DNA of 64,000 nt from Alteromonadaceae bacterium (GCA_013373625.1 JABXHM010000014.1:102324-166323); one strand, 5' to 3'; positions 17,626 through 27,661 are shown, counted from the first letter of the stretch. The notes: generated from the letters alone by a model not told the origin. Made by a program: numbers and translations.

Positions 17626-19349
17626 TTCAGCGATGCGGCAACGGAATACACAAGCGGCGCATTCCAGTTTATGGTTACCTCGTTGGTTGAATAGCTGCAC
17701 CAGTCGTCCAAATACGATGTGGCAGGTAATGAAGACGAATAGGTGCAATTGTCCTGCTGACCATTTTGTGGTCCGCCCGCCAGAAAGCCTGGGACTGGCT
17801 CAGCAATATCATCGGCGTGTGATTGACGATGATGAATAAACATGGGGGTTTGTTCTCCATGCCCCGTTACGAAGCTGTAGCCGGTCGGATTTTTGCCTGA
17901 TACATAGTCGATCAGTGCTGTCATTGCCTCAAGGTATGCCTTGTCTTTACTGAGTTCAAAGGCCTTCGCCAGCATCATGGCATGGTTCATTGCTACGCCG
18001 TTACTACCCCACACAAAGTCATGGCGGGTCATTGCAACTCTGAAAGGAGAGGACTGCGACTGTTCAGCCAGTTTTGTGGCGTAATCTAAAAAACGCGCTT
18101 TGAGTGCGGCGTAACGCTGGTTACTCAGGTCTGATTGCCCCTCAGACGACAATAAAGATAAATAAGCCAGGCCCATGCTATTTGACCAACCGGGCGTTGA
18201 CACAGGCCCCAGGTTATTGTCCATCGTTGTCAGATAATCCTGATTACCGGTTGTCAGGTACAGTTCCGCTGCTGCCCAGGCAAATTCATCGTTGAATTCA
18301 TTGTCGCCGTATTCTCCGGTGGCAACGTTTTCCGGGTTTACAAAAGGTATATGCGGATGGGTAATTGCCCACTGCCATGCTTCTTCTGCGGCAGAAAGGT
18401 AGGTGCCAGCCATATCAGGATATACGCGGGCAGCAGTAGCCATCACGCCTGCAAAATTAAGCGTTGCGGCCGTGCCTTTGTCTACGACATAACGCTGTTC
18501 ATTGGCGGCGGCTGGCATTACATCAGGGGCGAAGTTAAGAGTGGTAAGTTTGTGAAACACGCCACCATCTGTATCTTGCATGGTGAGCATCCAGTCTAAA
18601 TTCCAACTTACTTCATCAAGTAAATCAGGCCTTGAATTACTTGATTCCGGAATATTCCATGTACGCTCGCCGTAAAATGCGGGGAAATCCAGATACGCCC
18701 GCATCAGGGTGTAAGTTGAAATGCCTGAATTGACGATATACTTATTATAATCGCCAGCGTCATACCAACCCTTCGGACTGGACAAAATTTGGTTAGGGTC
18801 ATTTAAGTTGAGTACATAGGTATCAGGGTGACCCGCCTCGCGTTGCCACTTGCCGGCAAAAGCCGGGTCCAGGGCCAGACTGGCGCGATTATAGTAAAAG
18901 GCTTTAATGCTGGCATCATGCATTGCCTCAACACGTTCCAGTGATACATTAAAAGCGGTATAGTCGTCAGAATCTGTCAGCTCAAGGCGATATTGACCTG
19001 CTGCTGTAATACTGCTGACGTCGGCAACAGACACGGTCTCATCTGCCAGTGACCAGTATGCGGGTAGCGAGGTTACACTGGTAAATACTGTTTCTGCGGT
19101 ATTCATATTGCGTACCTTATATTCGACCGGTGTATCTGTGCGCACGACAATAAGTTTTTGTTGTGCAGGCAAATAACCCACCTGGTTTTTATAGAACGCA
19201 ATGTTGTTGGCTTCAATCTGTCCTTCTGAAACAGGTGTTCCACTGGGTGCCGAGCCTCCATTACTACCGTCACCACACGCAGTGAGCCCCAGTGTCAGTG
19301 CTAGACCCACAACCAGTTTTCGATATGAAGTACTAATATTTTTATTCAT
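17613..19349 (-). CDS. GH9 glycoside hydrolase lipoprotein with N-terminal Ig-like domain
   Basis: A 578-residue lipoprotein (LTAC, Cys25). An N-terminal CelD-type immunoglobulin-like domain (about 48-138) precedes a GH9 (alpha/alpha)6 domain. The DAGD motif (Asp197, Asp200) and the C-terminal acid in NEVTINWNAP (Glu557) are intact, as is the FIHHRQS substrate-binding block. Most GH9 members are endo-glucanases; some act on mixed-linkage glucan, xyloglucan or glucosamine oligomers. In this xylan locus the substrate is uncertain. It starts 23 bp after the SASA esterase stop, so the two are likely co-transcribed. Confidence 0.87.
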   Translation of the reverse strand: MNKNISTSYRKLVVGLALTLGLTACGDGSNGGSAPSGTPVSEGQIEANNIAFYKNQVGYLPAQQKLIVVRTDTPVEYKVRNMNTAETVFTSVTSLPAYWSLADETVSVADVSSITAAGQYRLELTDSDDYTAFNVSLERVEAMHDASIKAFYYNRASLALDPAFAGKWQREAGHPDTYVLNLNDPNQILSSPKGWYDAGDYNKYIVNSGISTYTLMRAYLDFPAFYGERTWNIPESSNSRPDLLDEVSWNLDWMLTMQDTDGGVFHKLTTLNFAPDVMPAAANEQRYVVDKGTAATLNFAGVMATAARVYPDMAGTYLSAAEEAWQWAITHPHIPFVNPENVATGEYGDNEFNDEFAWAAAELYLTTGNQDYLTTMDNNLGPVSTPGWSNSMGLAYLSLLSSEGQSDLSNQRYAALKARFLDYATKLAEQSQSSPFRVAMTRHDFVWGSNGVAMNHAMMLAKAFELSKDKAYLEAMTALIDYVSGKNPTGYSFVTGHGEQTPMFIHHRQSHADDIAEPVPGFLAGGPQNGQQDNCTYSSSLPATSYLDDWCSYSTNEVTINWNAPLVYSVAASLNFNR

Positions 19350-19372
19350 ACTAATTCAGCCTGTTATAACGG

Positions 19373-21295
19373 TTAATCTGATGTGTTAGCAGTATCAATA
19401 CTGAGCGTGAACGGAATCGCAGGCAAAGCTGCGTGGTTGTAAAGTCCTGGCTCTGGATTGTCCGCCCAGCCGTAGCGTACTGTAACGGGTGCCTTAACCT
19501 TATCGCTGTATAGTGTTACAGAATCTTTATTAACAATAGGTCTTGCCCAATAAAACTGCCCGTCTTTGCCCGCCAAGGCGAAACTGTGTTCTAGCGACGA
19601 GGCGGCTCTGAGCCCATCCCCCGTGTTGTTAAAATACACTGTGGTTTTACCCTCTTCAAAATGTGCTTTGGTGGCAGCAGGGCCTTGATAGTTTACATCT
19701 TGCTTGTAGGCGATATTGCGCGCGGCAAGGGCTATACGTTTTGCGACTGCGGATTTATTCACCGGATGAATATCGTTCCATTCACCCAGGTCAATGGTCA
19801 CAATTGAAGCCGTGTTTGGCAGTTCGCTCACTTGCTGTTGCTGATCTCGGAGCACGGCCCAGTTGCTGTCTACGGGGGTAGGTTGTTGCGCCATGAAATT
19901 GGTTAACTGGATCACAATAAAAGGCATATCAGGCTGTTTCCAGCGCATGCGCCAGTGCTCAATCATGGCTGATAATTTTGCTGCATAGTCGTTCGGAGAA
20001 CTACTGTTTGACTCTCCCTGATACCATAGAGCACCGGTTACAGGAAAATCAGTTGCAGGCGCAATCATGGCGTTGAACAAGCCCATCGGCTTCCAGCGAA
20101 TAAAGGTAGAGCCAGCCACGGGAGACACTTCCGCGGCAACTTTGTAGCGCCATTCACCAACCAGACTATGGCGGGCATTGTCAGTCCCTATGAAATAAGA
20201 TTTATCTTTAACGAAACCTGTTTGCATTTTGTTGGCGGTGATCCGTACCGCGATAACATTCTCCCCCGGTTGCAGTAATTCCGGCGCTACCTGGTATCGC
20301 CGCGGCGGATACTGATAGCCGGTGCTGCCAACCTTTTGCCCATTTATATAGGCTTCATCAGCGTCTACGATACGCCCCAAGCGTAAAATTAATGGCTCAG
20401 TCGGCACTTGATCAAGATGGATGGTTTTTCGCAGCCACCATACGCCGGTAAATCCATCAGCCTTTGCCGGTAAATTACTCGGCATCATTATGGTTTGCCA
20501 GTTGCTATCGTTAAAGTCAGATGCATACCACTTTTCGGTCAGGCCTTTATCTTTTTGATGCAGTTCGCTGTACCATTTATCGGCCCGTTGTTTGTCTGTC
20601 TTTCGCGTACTGGCATCTACTGCTGGATCAGCAAAATGCTCCCCTTCAGCAATTTTATCCGGGTACGGCGCCAGAATGTCTTTGTGCATCCAGGCTTCTA
20701 TGGGCGAGCCGCCTAAAGACGCATTCACAATGCCAATAGGCACGTTTTGGTCAAGGTAAAGTTCGCGGGCAAAGTAGTAGGCGACCGCGGAGAGTTGTCG
20801 AATATTTTGCTGGGTTGCGCCGCGCCAGTGACCATTTTCATAATCTTTGTTTTCACTATCGAAACGGTATGTATCAGGCACCGTAAATTCGCGTATCAAA
20901 GGGTAATTCGCTTCGGCCACATCGAGAGGGTAAGCCTCCTCAACACGGGCCATTGTCAGCTCCATATTTGATTGTCCGGAAGTAAACCAGACATCACCAA
21001 AATAGAGATTGGTAACCGTCAGGGTGTCATCGGCTTTGATGGTGAGTTGATGCGGCCCGCCAGCTTGCTGTGCTGGTAATTCAAAATGCCACTGTCCATT
21101 TTGCAAACTCGCCTCACCCAGGTGCTGTTTATCCAGGTAAATTTGAACGGGTGTTTCAGCATCTGTGCTACCCTGCAGTGGAATAGGTGTGTTGCGCTGT
21201 AATATGGCATTATCAGAAATTAACCGGTGTAACGTAGTAGTTGCCCCGACAGAGAGCGAAAACAGGCAGGTACAAAGCAAAATTAACCGAATCAA
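19373..21295 (-). CDS. SASA-domain sialate O-acetylesterase-like / acetylxylan esterase
   Basis: A 640-residue secreted SGNH-type esterase (signal peptide about 1-18). The nucleophile motif is GQSNMEL (Ser108); a galactose-binding-like insert (about 240-360) divides the catalytic domain; the Asp-His pair lies in NDIHPVNKSAVAKR. Family members remove acetyl groups from sialate or from xylan (CE6-like). No sialic acid genes are seen, while xylan enzymes flank it on both sides, so acetylxylan deacetylation is the likely role. It is preceded by GGAGG (in the AGGAGAAAA stretch) and followed by the GH9 gene. Confidence 0.85.
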   Translation of the reverse strand: MIRLILLCTCLFSLSVGATTTLHRLISDNAILQRNTPIPLQGSTDAETPVQIYLDKQHLGEASLQNGQWHFELPAQQAGGPHQLTIKADDTLTVTNLYFGDVWFTSGQSNMELTMARVEEAYPLDVAEANYPLIREFTVPDTYRFDSENKDYENGHWRGATQQNIRQLSAVAYYFARELYLDQNVPIGIVNASLGGSPIEAWMHKDILAPYPDKIAEGEHFADPAVDASTRKTDKQRADKWYSELHQKDKGLTEKWYASDFNDSNWQTIMMPSNLPAKADGFTGVWWLRKTIHLDQVPTEPLILRLGRIVDADEAYINGQKVGSTGYQYPPRRYQVAPELLQPGENVIAVRITANKMQTGFVKDKSYFIGTDNARHSLVGEWRYKVAAEVSPVAGSTFIRWKPMGLFNAMIAPATDFPVTGALWYQGESNSSSPNDYAAKLSAMIEHWRMRWKQPDMPFIVIQLTNFMAQQPTPVDSNWAVLRDQQQQVSELPNTASIVTIDLGEWNDIHPVNKSAVAKRIALAARNIAYKQDVNYQGPAATKAHFEEGKTTVYFNNTGDGLRAASSLEHSFALAGKDGQFYWARPIVNKDSVTLYSDKVKAPVTVRYGWADNPEPGLYNHAALPAIPFTLSIDTANTSD

Positions 21296-21315
21296 CGTTT
21301 TTCTCCTCCAGAAAC

Positions 21316-21349
21316 AAAAAAAGTGCAGAGAATGTCTGCACTTTTTTTA
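21316..21349. terminator. bidirectional terminator after xylA
   Basis: Stem AGTGCAGA / TCTGCACT (21322-21342) with loop GAATG, flanked by A-runs and T-runs on both sides. It lies 15 bp beyond the xylA stop and before the SASA esterase start, so it ends xylBA transcription. Confidence 0.88.
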
Positions 21350-21363
21350 AAATCAAAAATCAA

Positions 21364-22683
21364 TTAACGAAAAATGACTTGATTGACTTGGTTTTCTAAC
21401 AACTCCTGGCTACCAGAAGTTTGTTTAGGGTCAAGTTGCTGTTCGGTAGCAAGATTTGCCAGAGACTCCAGCGAGTAACCGCCACTCAGAATCTTTTCAC
21501 CTAATGCTTTGTCCCAACCTGCATAACGCTTAGCCTTAGCGTCTGCGATAAAGTCATTTTCAATCATTGCAGCTGCTTTTTTCAGACCTAATGCACAGGT
21601 ATCCATGCCACCAATGTGGCCGTGGAACAAGTCAACTGCATCGATGCTTTGACGACGTAATTTGGTATCAAAATTGAAGCCGCCAGAGGTATAGCCGCCA
21701 TTTTTAAGAATTTCGTAACAAATCAGCGTCATTTCTTCTACGCTATTAGGGAACTGGTCGGTGTCCCAGCCCAGCTGCGCATCACCGCGGTTAGCATCAA
21801 TTGAACCAAACACATCTAATGCAAATGCCGTGGCGATTTCGTGGTGGAAAGAATGACCAGACAGAGTCGCGTGATTTGCTTCAATGTTTACAGCAAATTC
21901 TTTCTCAAGACCGTATTCCTTCAGGAATCCGTATACGGTAGCGGTATCGTAATCGTACTGGTGTTTGGTTGGTTCTTGTGGTTTTGGCTCAATTAACAGC
22001 AGGCCATCAAAACCAATTTTGTATTTGTGCTCAACAACCATGTTCATGAAACGGCCAAGCTGCGCACGCTCGCGCTTCAGATCGGTATTCAGCAGGGTTT
22101 CATAACCTTCACGACCGCCCCACAGTACATAGTTCGCACCGCCGAGCTTTTTAGTGGCATTCATTGCGTGGAATACCTGGGTTGCCGCGCGGGCAAAAAT
22201 TTCTGGATCCGGGTTAGTCGACGCGCCAGACATGTAGCGCGGGTGACTAAATACATTAGCCGTACCCCATAGCAGTTTCATGCCGGTTTCTTCTTGCTTG
22301 GCAGCAAGAATATCAGTCATTTCGCTGAAGTTGCGAATGTAATCATTAATGGTGTCGCCTTCCGGAGATACGTCGATATCGTGGAAGCAGTAAAATGGTG
22401 CACCCAGTTTGCTGAAAAACTCAAAGGCAACATCTGCTTTTTGCTTAGCGCGTTCCATTGCATCGCCAGGCTTTAGCCAAGGGCGATTGTAGGTGCCGCC
22501 ACCGAATACATCAGCGCCGTCCCAGCAGAAGTTGTGCCAATAACATGAAGCAAAGCGCAGGTGCTCTTCCATGGTTTTGCCTAACACCACTTCTTTGGGG
22601 TTATAATGTTTAAATGCTAGTGGGTTAGTCGACTCAGCACCTTCATATTGAATTGGGCTGATGTCCTGAAAATAGTCCGCCAT
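21364..22683 (-). CDS. xylA: xylose isomerase
   Basis: A 439-residue cytoplasmic enzyme, the same length class as E. coli XylA (440). It converts D-xylose to D-xylulose with two divalent metals. Metal and substrate residues are visible in [41 protein letters not shown] and [19 protein letters not shown] (all shown in part of the conserved order). It is preceded by AGGAG and lies 127 bp downstream of xylB on the same strand, with a strong terminator after it. Confidence 0.97.
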   Translation of the reverse strand: MADYFQDISPIQYEGAESTNPLAFKHYNPKEVVLGKTMEEHLRFASCYWHNFCWDGADVFGGGTYNRPWLKPGDAMERAKQKADVAFEFFSKLGAPFYCFHDIDVSPEGDTINDYIRNFSEMTDILAAKQEETGMKLLWGTANVFSHPRYMSGASTNPDPEIFARAATQVFHAMNATKKLGGANYVLWGGREGYETLLNTDLKRERAQLGRFMNMVVEHKYKIGFDGLLLIEPKPQEPTKHQYDYDTATVYGFLKEYGLEKEFAVNIEANHATLSGHSFHHEIATAFALDVFGSIDANRGDAQLGWDTDQFPNSVEEMTLICYEILKNGGYTSGGFNFDTKLRRQSIDAVDLFHGHIGGMDTCALGLKKAAAMIENDFIADAKAKRYAGWDKALGEKILSGGYSLESLANLATEQQLDPKQTSGSQELLENQVNQVIFR

Positions 22684-22810
22684 AGTTAACTCCTGATTGG
22701 GCCAGGTGGCCCGTTATTTTGATGTTGCTAATACTGTGCAATCATTGCCATTTCGACAATTATGTAAATTTCATCGAGTCTTGTGTTTTTTATTAAATTT
22801 TAATTATATG

Positions 22811-24268
22811 TTAAAAATGTGAATGTAGTGAAAAATACAATTCGCGGAACTGCTGTCTGCGCTTGCTGTAATACTCTTTGAGTGCAGCATTCGGCGTGTA
22901 GCTAGCGACAAGTTCTGGCACCGGACAAATATCGCTGATTGCAATATCTGGTGAAACACCCATTTGCGCCAGACGGGCAGCGCCAAGTGCCGGGCCTACA
23001 TCACCGCTTTTGCGATAGTTCATCTCAATGCCGCTGACATCGGCCAGTAACTGTCGCCAGTATGTGCTTTTCACACCACCGCCAATCAGGCTGATACCGT
23101 CTACCTTAATGCCACACCCATGCACAGCGTCGATACCGTCAGCCAGCGCCATCGAAACGCCCTGCACAACCGCTTGTGCCATATGGGCACGGGTCGTTGC
23201 AGCAGTCAGCCCGAAAAAGCCGGCTTTGGCGTTAGGATTATTGTGTGGCGTGCGCTCGCCGGTTAGATAAGGTAAAAAGTACGGCGTATTGGGATCATCC
23301 GGTTGGGTATTGGTGACCACATCTTCAAACAGGGCACCGACATCGGCATAGCCTGAATTTTTTGCAAACCAGTCAAGACAGCTCGCTGCACTTAACATGA
23401 CCGACATCAGGTGCCAGCGCTCAGGAACAGCATGACAAAAACTGTGTACTGCTGATTCCGGATCACTACGGTAATCTTTGGTTACTGCGAAATAGACACC
23501 TGATGTACCCAGCGACAACATTGCCTGGCCTGGATCGACAATGCCACAGCCGACTGCGCCCGCGGCATTATCGCCAGCTCCGGCTACGACAGGCACAGCT
23601 TGCATATTCCATCGCGCAGCAGCTTCCGCTGTTAAATAGCCGGTAATTTCACTGCCTTCGTACAGTTTTGGCATATTTGATTCACTTAAACCGCAGGCTA
23701 AAAGCATGGACTTGCTCCAGGTACGCTCGCCGGTATTTAACCAACTGGTGCCTGCAGAGTCAGACATGTCAGAAGCAAATTCGCCAGTTAATTTGTAACG
23801 GAGGAAGTCTTTAGGCAGCAGTACCTTGTCGACTTGTTTAAAGATGTCGGGCTCGTGTTCCTTTACCCACAGCAGTTTGGGAGCGGTAAAACCAGGCATA
23901 ACGAGATTGCCGGTAATTGCGCGTGACTTAGCAACGGTCGCTTCCAGCGCTTTACATTGTGCTTCACTGCGGCCGTCATTCCATAAAATGGCCGGGCGCA
24001 ATACCTCACCGGCTTTATCCAGTAATGTGGCACCATGCATTTGACCGGCTAAGCCGATAGCTTTAACTGTCGCCAGGTCGTTGCGGCTTTTTAGCGCATC
24101 AAGGGTGTCGCATGTGGCAGCCCACCAGTCATTTGGATCCTGTTCAGACCACAATGGTTGAGGCATCGAAACATTCAATGAAGATGATGCTGAATCAACA
24201 ACAGCGCCGCTTTCATTGGTCAAAATAGTTTTGACACCCGAGGTGCCAAGATCAATACCAAGGTACAT
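22811..24268 (-). CDS. xylB: xylulokinase
   Basis: FGGY-family kinase that phosphorylates D-xylulose to xylulose 5-phosphate. I place the start at the ATG at 24268 (MYLGIDLGTSGVK) because it opens directly with the FGGY phosphate-1 motif and has ACGAGAG upstream; a longer frame from 24298 adds ten residues unlike the family. Length is then 485 residues, as in E. coli XylB (484). GQMHGATLLD, WNDGRSEAQC, GAGDNAAGAVG and SLIGGGVKS are typical blocks. It is upstream of xylA and divergent from xylR. Confidence 0.95.
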   Translation of the reverse strand: MYLGIDLGTSGVKTILTNESGAVVDSASSSLNVSMPQPLWSEQDPNDWWAATCDTLDALKSRNDLATVKAIGLAGQMHGATLLDKAGEVLRPAILWNDGRSEAQCKALEATVAKSRAITGNLVMPGFTAPKLLWVKEHEPDIFKQVDKVLLPKDFLRYKLTGEFASDMSDSAGTSWLNTGERTWSKSMLLACGLSESNMPKLYEGSEITGYLTAEAAARWNMQAVPVVAGAGDNAAGAVGCGIVDPGQAMLSLGTSGVYFAVTKDYRSDPESAVHSFCHAVPERWHLMSVMLSAASCLDWFAKNSGYADVGALFEDVVTNTQPDDPNTPYFLPYLTGERTPHNNPNAKAGFFGLTAATTRAHMAQAVVQGVSMALADGIDAVHGCGIKVDGISLIGGGVKSTYWRQLLADVSGIEMNYRKSGDVGPALGAARLAQMGVSPDIAISDICPVPELVASYTPNAALKEYYSKRRQQFRELYFSLHSHF

Positions 24269-24304
24269 ATTTACTCTCGTGGGGAATTTTGTGCGCATAT
24301 GCTG

Positions 24305-24336
24305 ATTGCGAAATCACTAAATCGCAATTACGAAAA
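24305..24336. promoter_or_regulatory. candidate XylR direct repeats in the xylB-xylR spacer
   Basis: ATTGCGAAAT (24305) and ATTACGAAAA (24327) are similar 10-mers with starts 22 bp apart, about two helical turns. AraC-type XylR binds direct repeats of that kind. They lie about 40 bp from the xylB start, where activation of xylBA would be expected. Not verified against a motif model. Confidence 0.35.
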
Positions 24337-24499
24337 TTTGTTGTTTTTTTGTTAATTCAGGTACAATGTATTAGTATCCACCCAAAGAATAAAAATCGTA
24401 AAAAAAAGTTACTTAATTTTGAATTTTTGGTCTTAGATGTACTGATTTTGCGCTATGTATACATCTCAACGGGCACAAATGGGTTACGCGGAGCAGTTC

Positions 24500-25702
24500 A
24501 TGTTTGAAAATAAACACAGTATTACACTTTTATTCAATGCCAATAAGATATACGACAGGCGCATAATTGCTGGTGTAGGAGAGTACCTGCAAACATCAAA
24601 GGTCGATTGGGACCTATATCTCGAAGAAGACTTCATGGCGCGTCTGGACCATCTCGATGAATGGAGTGGTGACGGTATCATTGCCGATTATGACAATCCA
24701 GAAATTCAGGAAGCATTACATAAAGCCAAAGTGCCGGTAGTCGGGATTGGTGGTTCATATGAGAATGTCGAAGAATATCCGGATGTACCATACGTCGCCA
24801 CAGACAATTACGCACTCGTGCAGGCAGCCTTTGAGCATTTACGCCAAAAAGGAATACAGCGTTTTGCATTTTATGGTGCGCCATTGGACGAACACCACCG
24901 TTGGGCACAGCAGCGCGAAAATGCAGTGTTAGAAATTACTCGTGCGCAAGGTTACGACTGCCATGTTTATCGTGGCCACCCGGTGCGCCCTGAAACCTGG
25001 CAGTATACAACTAAACGGTTGGCAGACTGGTTACGAAGTCTGCCAACCCCTATAGGCATCATTGCTGTCACTGATTCACGAGCGCGACATCTGCTACAGG
25101 TATGCGACCACATTGGTATGTTGATTCCGGATCGGATGTCAGTCATTGGCATCGATGATGATGAGCTTGCCCGTTACTTAAGTCGTGTCAGTTTGAGTTC
25201 GGTACGTCAGGGGTGTTTTGAAATGGGTGTGCAGGCGGCGAAAACGTTGCACCGAATTCTCAAAGGACATAACAAACCACGTAAGCCAGTGTTGATTCCG
25301 CCGGAGTGTGTGGCTGAACGCCAGTCTACCGATTTTAAAGCCATTAGCGATCCGCATGTTATGCAAGCCATGCACTATATCCGTCAAAATGCATGTCGCG
25401 GTATAAAAGTGGATCAGGTGCTCGATTATGTGGGTGTGTCACGTTCTAATTTAGAACACCGGTTTAAAGAAGAGCGCGGTCATAGTATCCATACTGAAAT
25501 ACACAACGAAAAACTGGGCCGTGCTTGTAAAATGCTTGAAAACAGCGACGAAGCAACTGCGCAAATCGCGAAAATTTGCGGTTACCCTTCGTTGCAGTAC
25601 ATGTATGCGGTGTTTAAAAAGCACTTTAACCAGACGCCAAAAGAATATCGTGATGCCAAGCGTGACCTCGATGATCAGGGGGTGGCACTTAAAGTGTCCT
25701 GA
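24500..25702 (+). CDS. xylR: XylR xylose-responsive transcriptional activator
   Basis: A 400-residue regulator closely matching E. coli XylR (392 aa): a periplasmic-binding-protein/LacI-like sensor domain (ITLLFNANKIYDRR to about residue 275) followed by an AraC-type double HTH (VDQVLDYVGVSRSNLEHRFKEE; CGYPSLQYMYAVFKK in part). I use the ATG at 24500 because GCGGAG sits 7 bp upstream and the protein then starts exactly where E. coli XylR does; a longer frame begins at 24455. It binds xylose and activates divergent xylBA and probably the surrounding xylan genes. A terminator follows. Confidence 0.95.
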   Translation: MFENKHSITLLFNANKIYDRRIIAGVGEYLQTSKVDWDLYLEEDFMARLDHLDEWSGDGIIADYDNPEIQEALHKAKVPVVGIGGSYENVEEYPDVPYVATDNYALVQAAFEHLRQKGIQRFAFYGAPLDEHHRWAQQRENAVLEITRAQGYDCHVYRGHPVRPETWQYTTKRLADWLRSLPTPIGIIAVTDSRARHLLQVCDHIGMLIPDRMSVIGIDDDELARYLSRVSLSSVRQGCFEMGVQAAKTLHRILKGHNKPRKPVLIPPECVAERQSTDFKAISDPHVMQAMHYIRQNACRGIKVDQVLDYVGVSRSNLEHRFKEERGHSIHTEIHNEKLGRACKMLENSDEATAQIAKICGYPSLQYMYAVFKKHFNQTPKEYRDAKRDLDDQGVALKVS

Positions 25703-25776
25703 AACCCAATATAAGGAAAGGCTGCTCCTGGCAAGCATGAGTCAGCGAGTTAGTGACTAAGCAATACAGCATTATT

Positions 25777-25806
25777 ATAGCGAGGGGGGACTCTCGCTAT
25801 TTTTGT
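25777..25806 (+). terminator. rho-independent terminator of xylR
   Basis: Stem ATAGCGAG / CTCGCTAT with a G-rich 8-nt loop followed by TTTTTG, 74 bp after the xylR stop. Confidence 0.85.
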
Positions 25807-25907
25807 TCTGGCGTAGGTTTGGTGGAAAGAACATTTACAAATACTTCACAAAAAACGCAAGGCGTGTTGATGTTTTTCGTAACAATGGTGCGTTGAAGGC
25901 CGTAGTG

Positions 25908-25921
25908 ATTTAACGTTAAAT
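25908..25921. promoter_or_regulatory. 14-bp palindrome upstream of GH43/GH115 operon
   Basis: ATTTAACGTTAAAT is a perfect dyad 30 bp before the GH43 ATG, overlapping the place where a promoter would lie. Its TTAACGTTAA core is of the size expected for an operator. No matching regulator gene is identified. Confidence 0.35.
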
Positions 25922-25950
25922 GCTTGCACACTTGTATACAGAGAATGTTC

Positions 25951-27648
25951 ATGAAACAGCGTATCATTTTACCATCAGTATTGGCCGGACTATTTTTAAT
26001 GGGCTGCCAGCCCGATACTGGTATGTCATCTGAGCAAGCAACTTCTTCGCCTGCGACGTCTGAGAGCACGACAGCGCCAGTTACCTTCGACTGGTTTAAA
26101 TATTCGACACCAACTGATCGCCCAGAGATCCCCGCGGGGGAATTTGCTAATCCTGTATTACCTGGCTTTTATCCTGATCCGTCAATAACGAAAAAGGGTG
26201 AGTACTATTATCTTACTACTTCGTCGTTCAGTTATACGCCCGGACTGCCAGTATTACGCAGTAAAAACCTGACCGACTGGACGTTATTGGGTTACGCATT
26301 GACGCGCCCGGAGCAAATGGATTTTGACGGAGCGAGGATTTCTCGCGGTATTTTTGCACCCACTATCCGTTACCACGATGGTGTGTTTTACATCATCACT
26401 ACCTCAGTTGATAACGGCGGTAACTTTATTATCACGGCAACTGACCCTGCGGGTGAATGGTCAGATCCCATATGGCTACCAGAAGTAGGTGGTATTGATC
26501 CGGATATATTTTTCGACGATGACGGGCGGGTGTATATTACACACAATGAGGCGCCTCCGGGAGAATCACTATACGACGGCCATCGTGCCATCTGGATGTG
26601 GGAATACGACCCTGCAAGCAAAAAAGTGCTTCCGGATAGTCGCAAGCTGTTGGTAAACGGTGGTGTTGACCTCAGCAAAGAGCCTATCTGGATTGAGGCG
26701 CCACATATCTATAAAATCAATGACTGGTACTATTTGTCGTGTGCTGAAGGCGGTACCGGACCGCAGCACTCGCAAGTGGTTTTTCGTACCCGTTCGCTGG
26801 ATAAGCCTTTTGTACCCTACGAAAATAACCCAATTCTTACTCAGCGGGATCTTACGTATCCGCGTCCAAATCCAGTAGATACTGCCGGCCACGCTGACTT
26901 TATACAAACTGACGCAGGTGAATGGTGGGCAGTGTTCCTCGGTACCCGACCGTACGGTAATAACCTTTATAATACTGGCCGGGATACCTTTTTACTGCCA
27001 GTAGAATGGCGCAACGAGTGGCCGCATATTCTGCCGCCCAAAACGCCTATATCGCCAACGACAAAACGTCCCGCTGGAACGCAAAAGCAAGCTGGCACCG
27101 ACTTTTATGACTGGTCCGACAGTTTTGACAGTAATGAATTAAGCCCTCGCTGGCAGTTTTTACGTAACTTCGAGCGTGATTGGCTGTCAGTAAAAGACGG
27201 TAAATTAGGTATGTCTCCGCAGGATAATCCACTCAATAGCAAAGAGACAGTCAGCTACGTTGGATCGCACCAGTCAGGAAAGGCATTTGCGGTCAGTACT
27301 GAACTAACAATTAGCGCTGACTCTTCTGCGACGGCTGGTCTGGCAGCCTTTCAGAGTGCCGATTATAACTATTTCCTTGGGGTTCGTGAAAACAACGGGC
27401 AGTATCAGGTTTTTGTTGAGCAGGTTGTTGACGGAGAGGTATCGACGGTTGCCAAACAACCGCTGGATACGCCATTAGGTGAGCCTATTACGCTTAAAGT
27501 TCATGGTGAGGGCGCGGTCATTGAGTTTGCAGTTATGCAAAACGGTAACTGGCAGGCGGTTGGTCAGCCTCAGGATGCGACCTGGCTGAGTACCCAGAAA
27601 GCCGGTGGTTTTGTGGGGACTACGATTGGTCTGCACGCCAGAAAATAA
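25951..27648 (+). CDS. GH43 beta-xylosidase lipoprotein with C-terminal beta-sandwich
   Basis: A 565-residue lipoprotein (lipobox LFLMGC, Cys19), start chosen at 25951 because GAGA lies upstream and the lipoprotein signal follows directly; a frame from 25924 lacks both. The GH43 five-blade domain shows the base in GFYPDPSI (Asp76), the pKa modulator in GIDPDIFFDDDG (Asp183) and the acid in WIEAPHIYK (Glu249). A concanavalin-like C-terminal domain (about 385-565) is typical of xylosidases of subfamily 1/10-12 type. It should release xylose from xylo-oligosaccharides. It is 13 bp upstream of the GH115 gene and co-transcribed with it. Confidence 0.9.
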   Translation: MKQRIILPSVLAGLFLMGCQPDTGMSSEQATSSPATSESTTAPVTFDWFKYSTPTDRPEIPAGEFANPVLPGFYPDPSITKKGEYYYLTTSSFSYTPGLPVLRSKNLTDWTLLGYALTRPEQMDFDGARISRGIFAPTIRYHDGVFYIITTSVDNGGNFIITATDPAGEWSDPIWLPEVGGIDPDIFFDDDGRVYITHNEAPPGESLYDGHRAIWMWEYDPASKKVLPDSRKLLVNGGVDLSKEPIWIEAPHIYKINDWYYLSCAEGGTGPQHSQVVFRTRSLDKPFVPYENNPILTQRDLTYPRPNPVDTAGHADFIQTDAGEWWAVFLGTRPYGNNLYNTGRDTFLLPVEWRNEWPHILPPKTPISPTTKRPAGTQKQAGTDFYDWSDSFDSNELSPRWQFLRNFERDWLSVKDGKLGMSPQDNPLNSKETVSYVGSHQSGKAFAVSTELTISADSSATAGLAAFQSADYNYFLGVRENNGQYQVFVEQVVDGEVSTVAKQPLDTPLGEPITLKVHGEGAVIEFAVMQNGNWQAVGQPQDATWLSTQKAGGFVGTTIGLHARK

Positions 27649-27661
27649 CCGGAATATAGCA

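Noticed and set aside
19373..21295. Sialic acid utilisation from the sialate O-acetylesterase-like gene
   Set aside because: No nan genes (lyase, kinase, epimerase, sialidase) are in the window; acetylxylan is the more economical substrate.
24455..24499. Longer XylR start
   Set aside because: The ATG at 24500 has a better ribosome binding site and gives the N-terminus of known XylR proteins.
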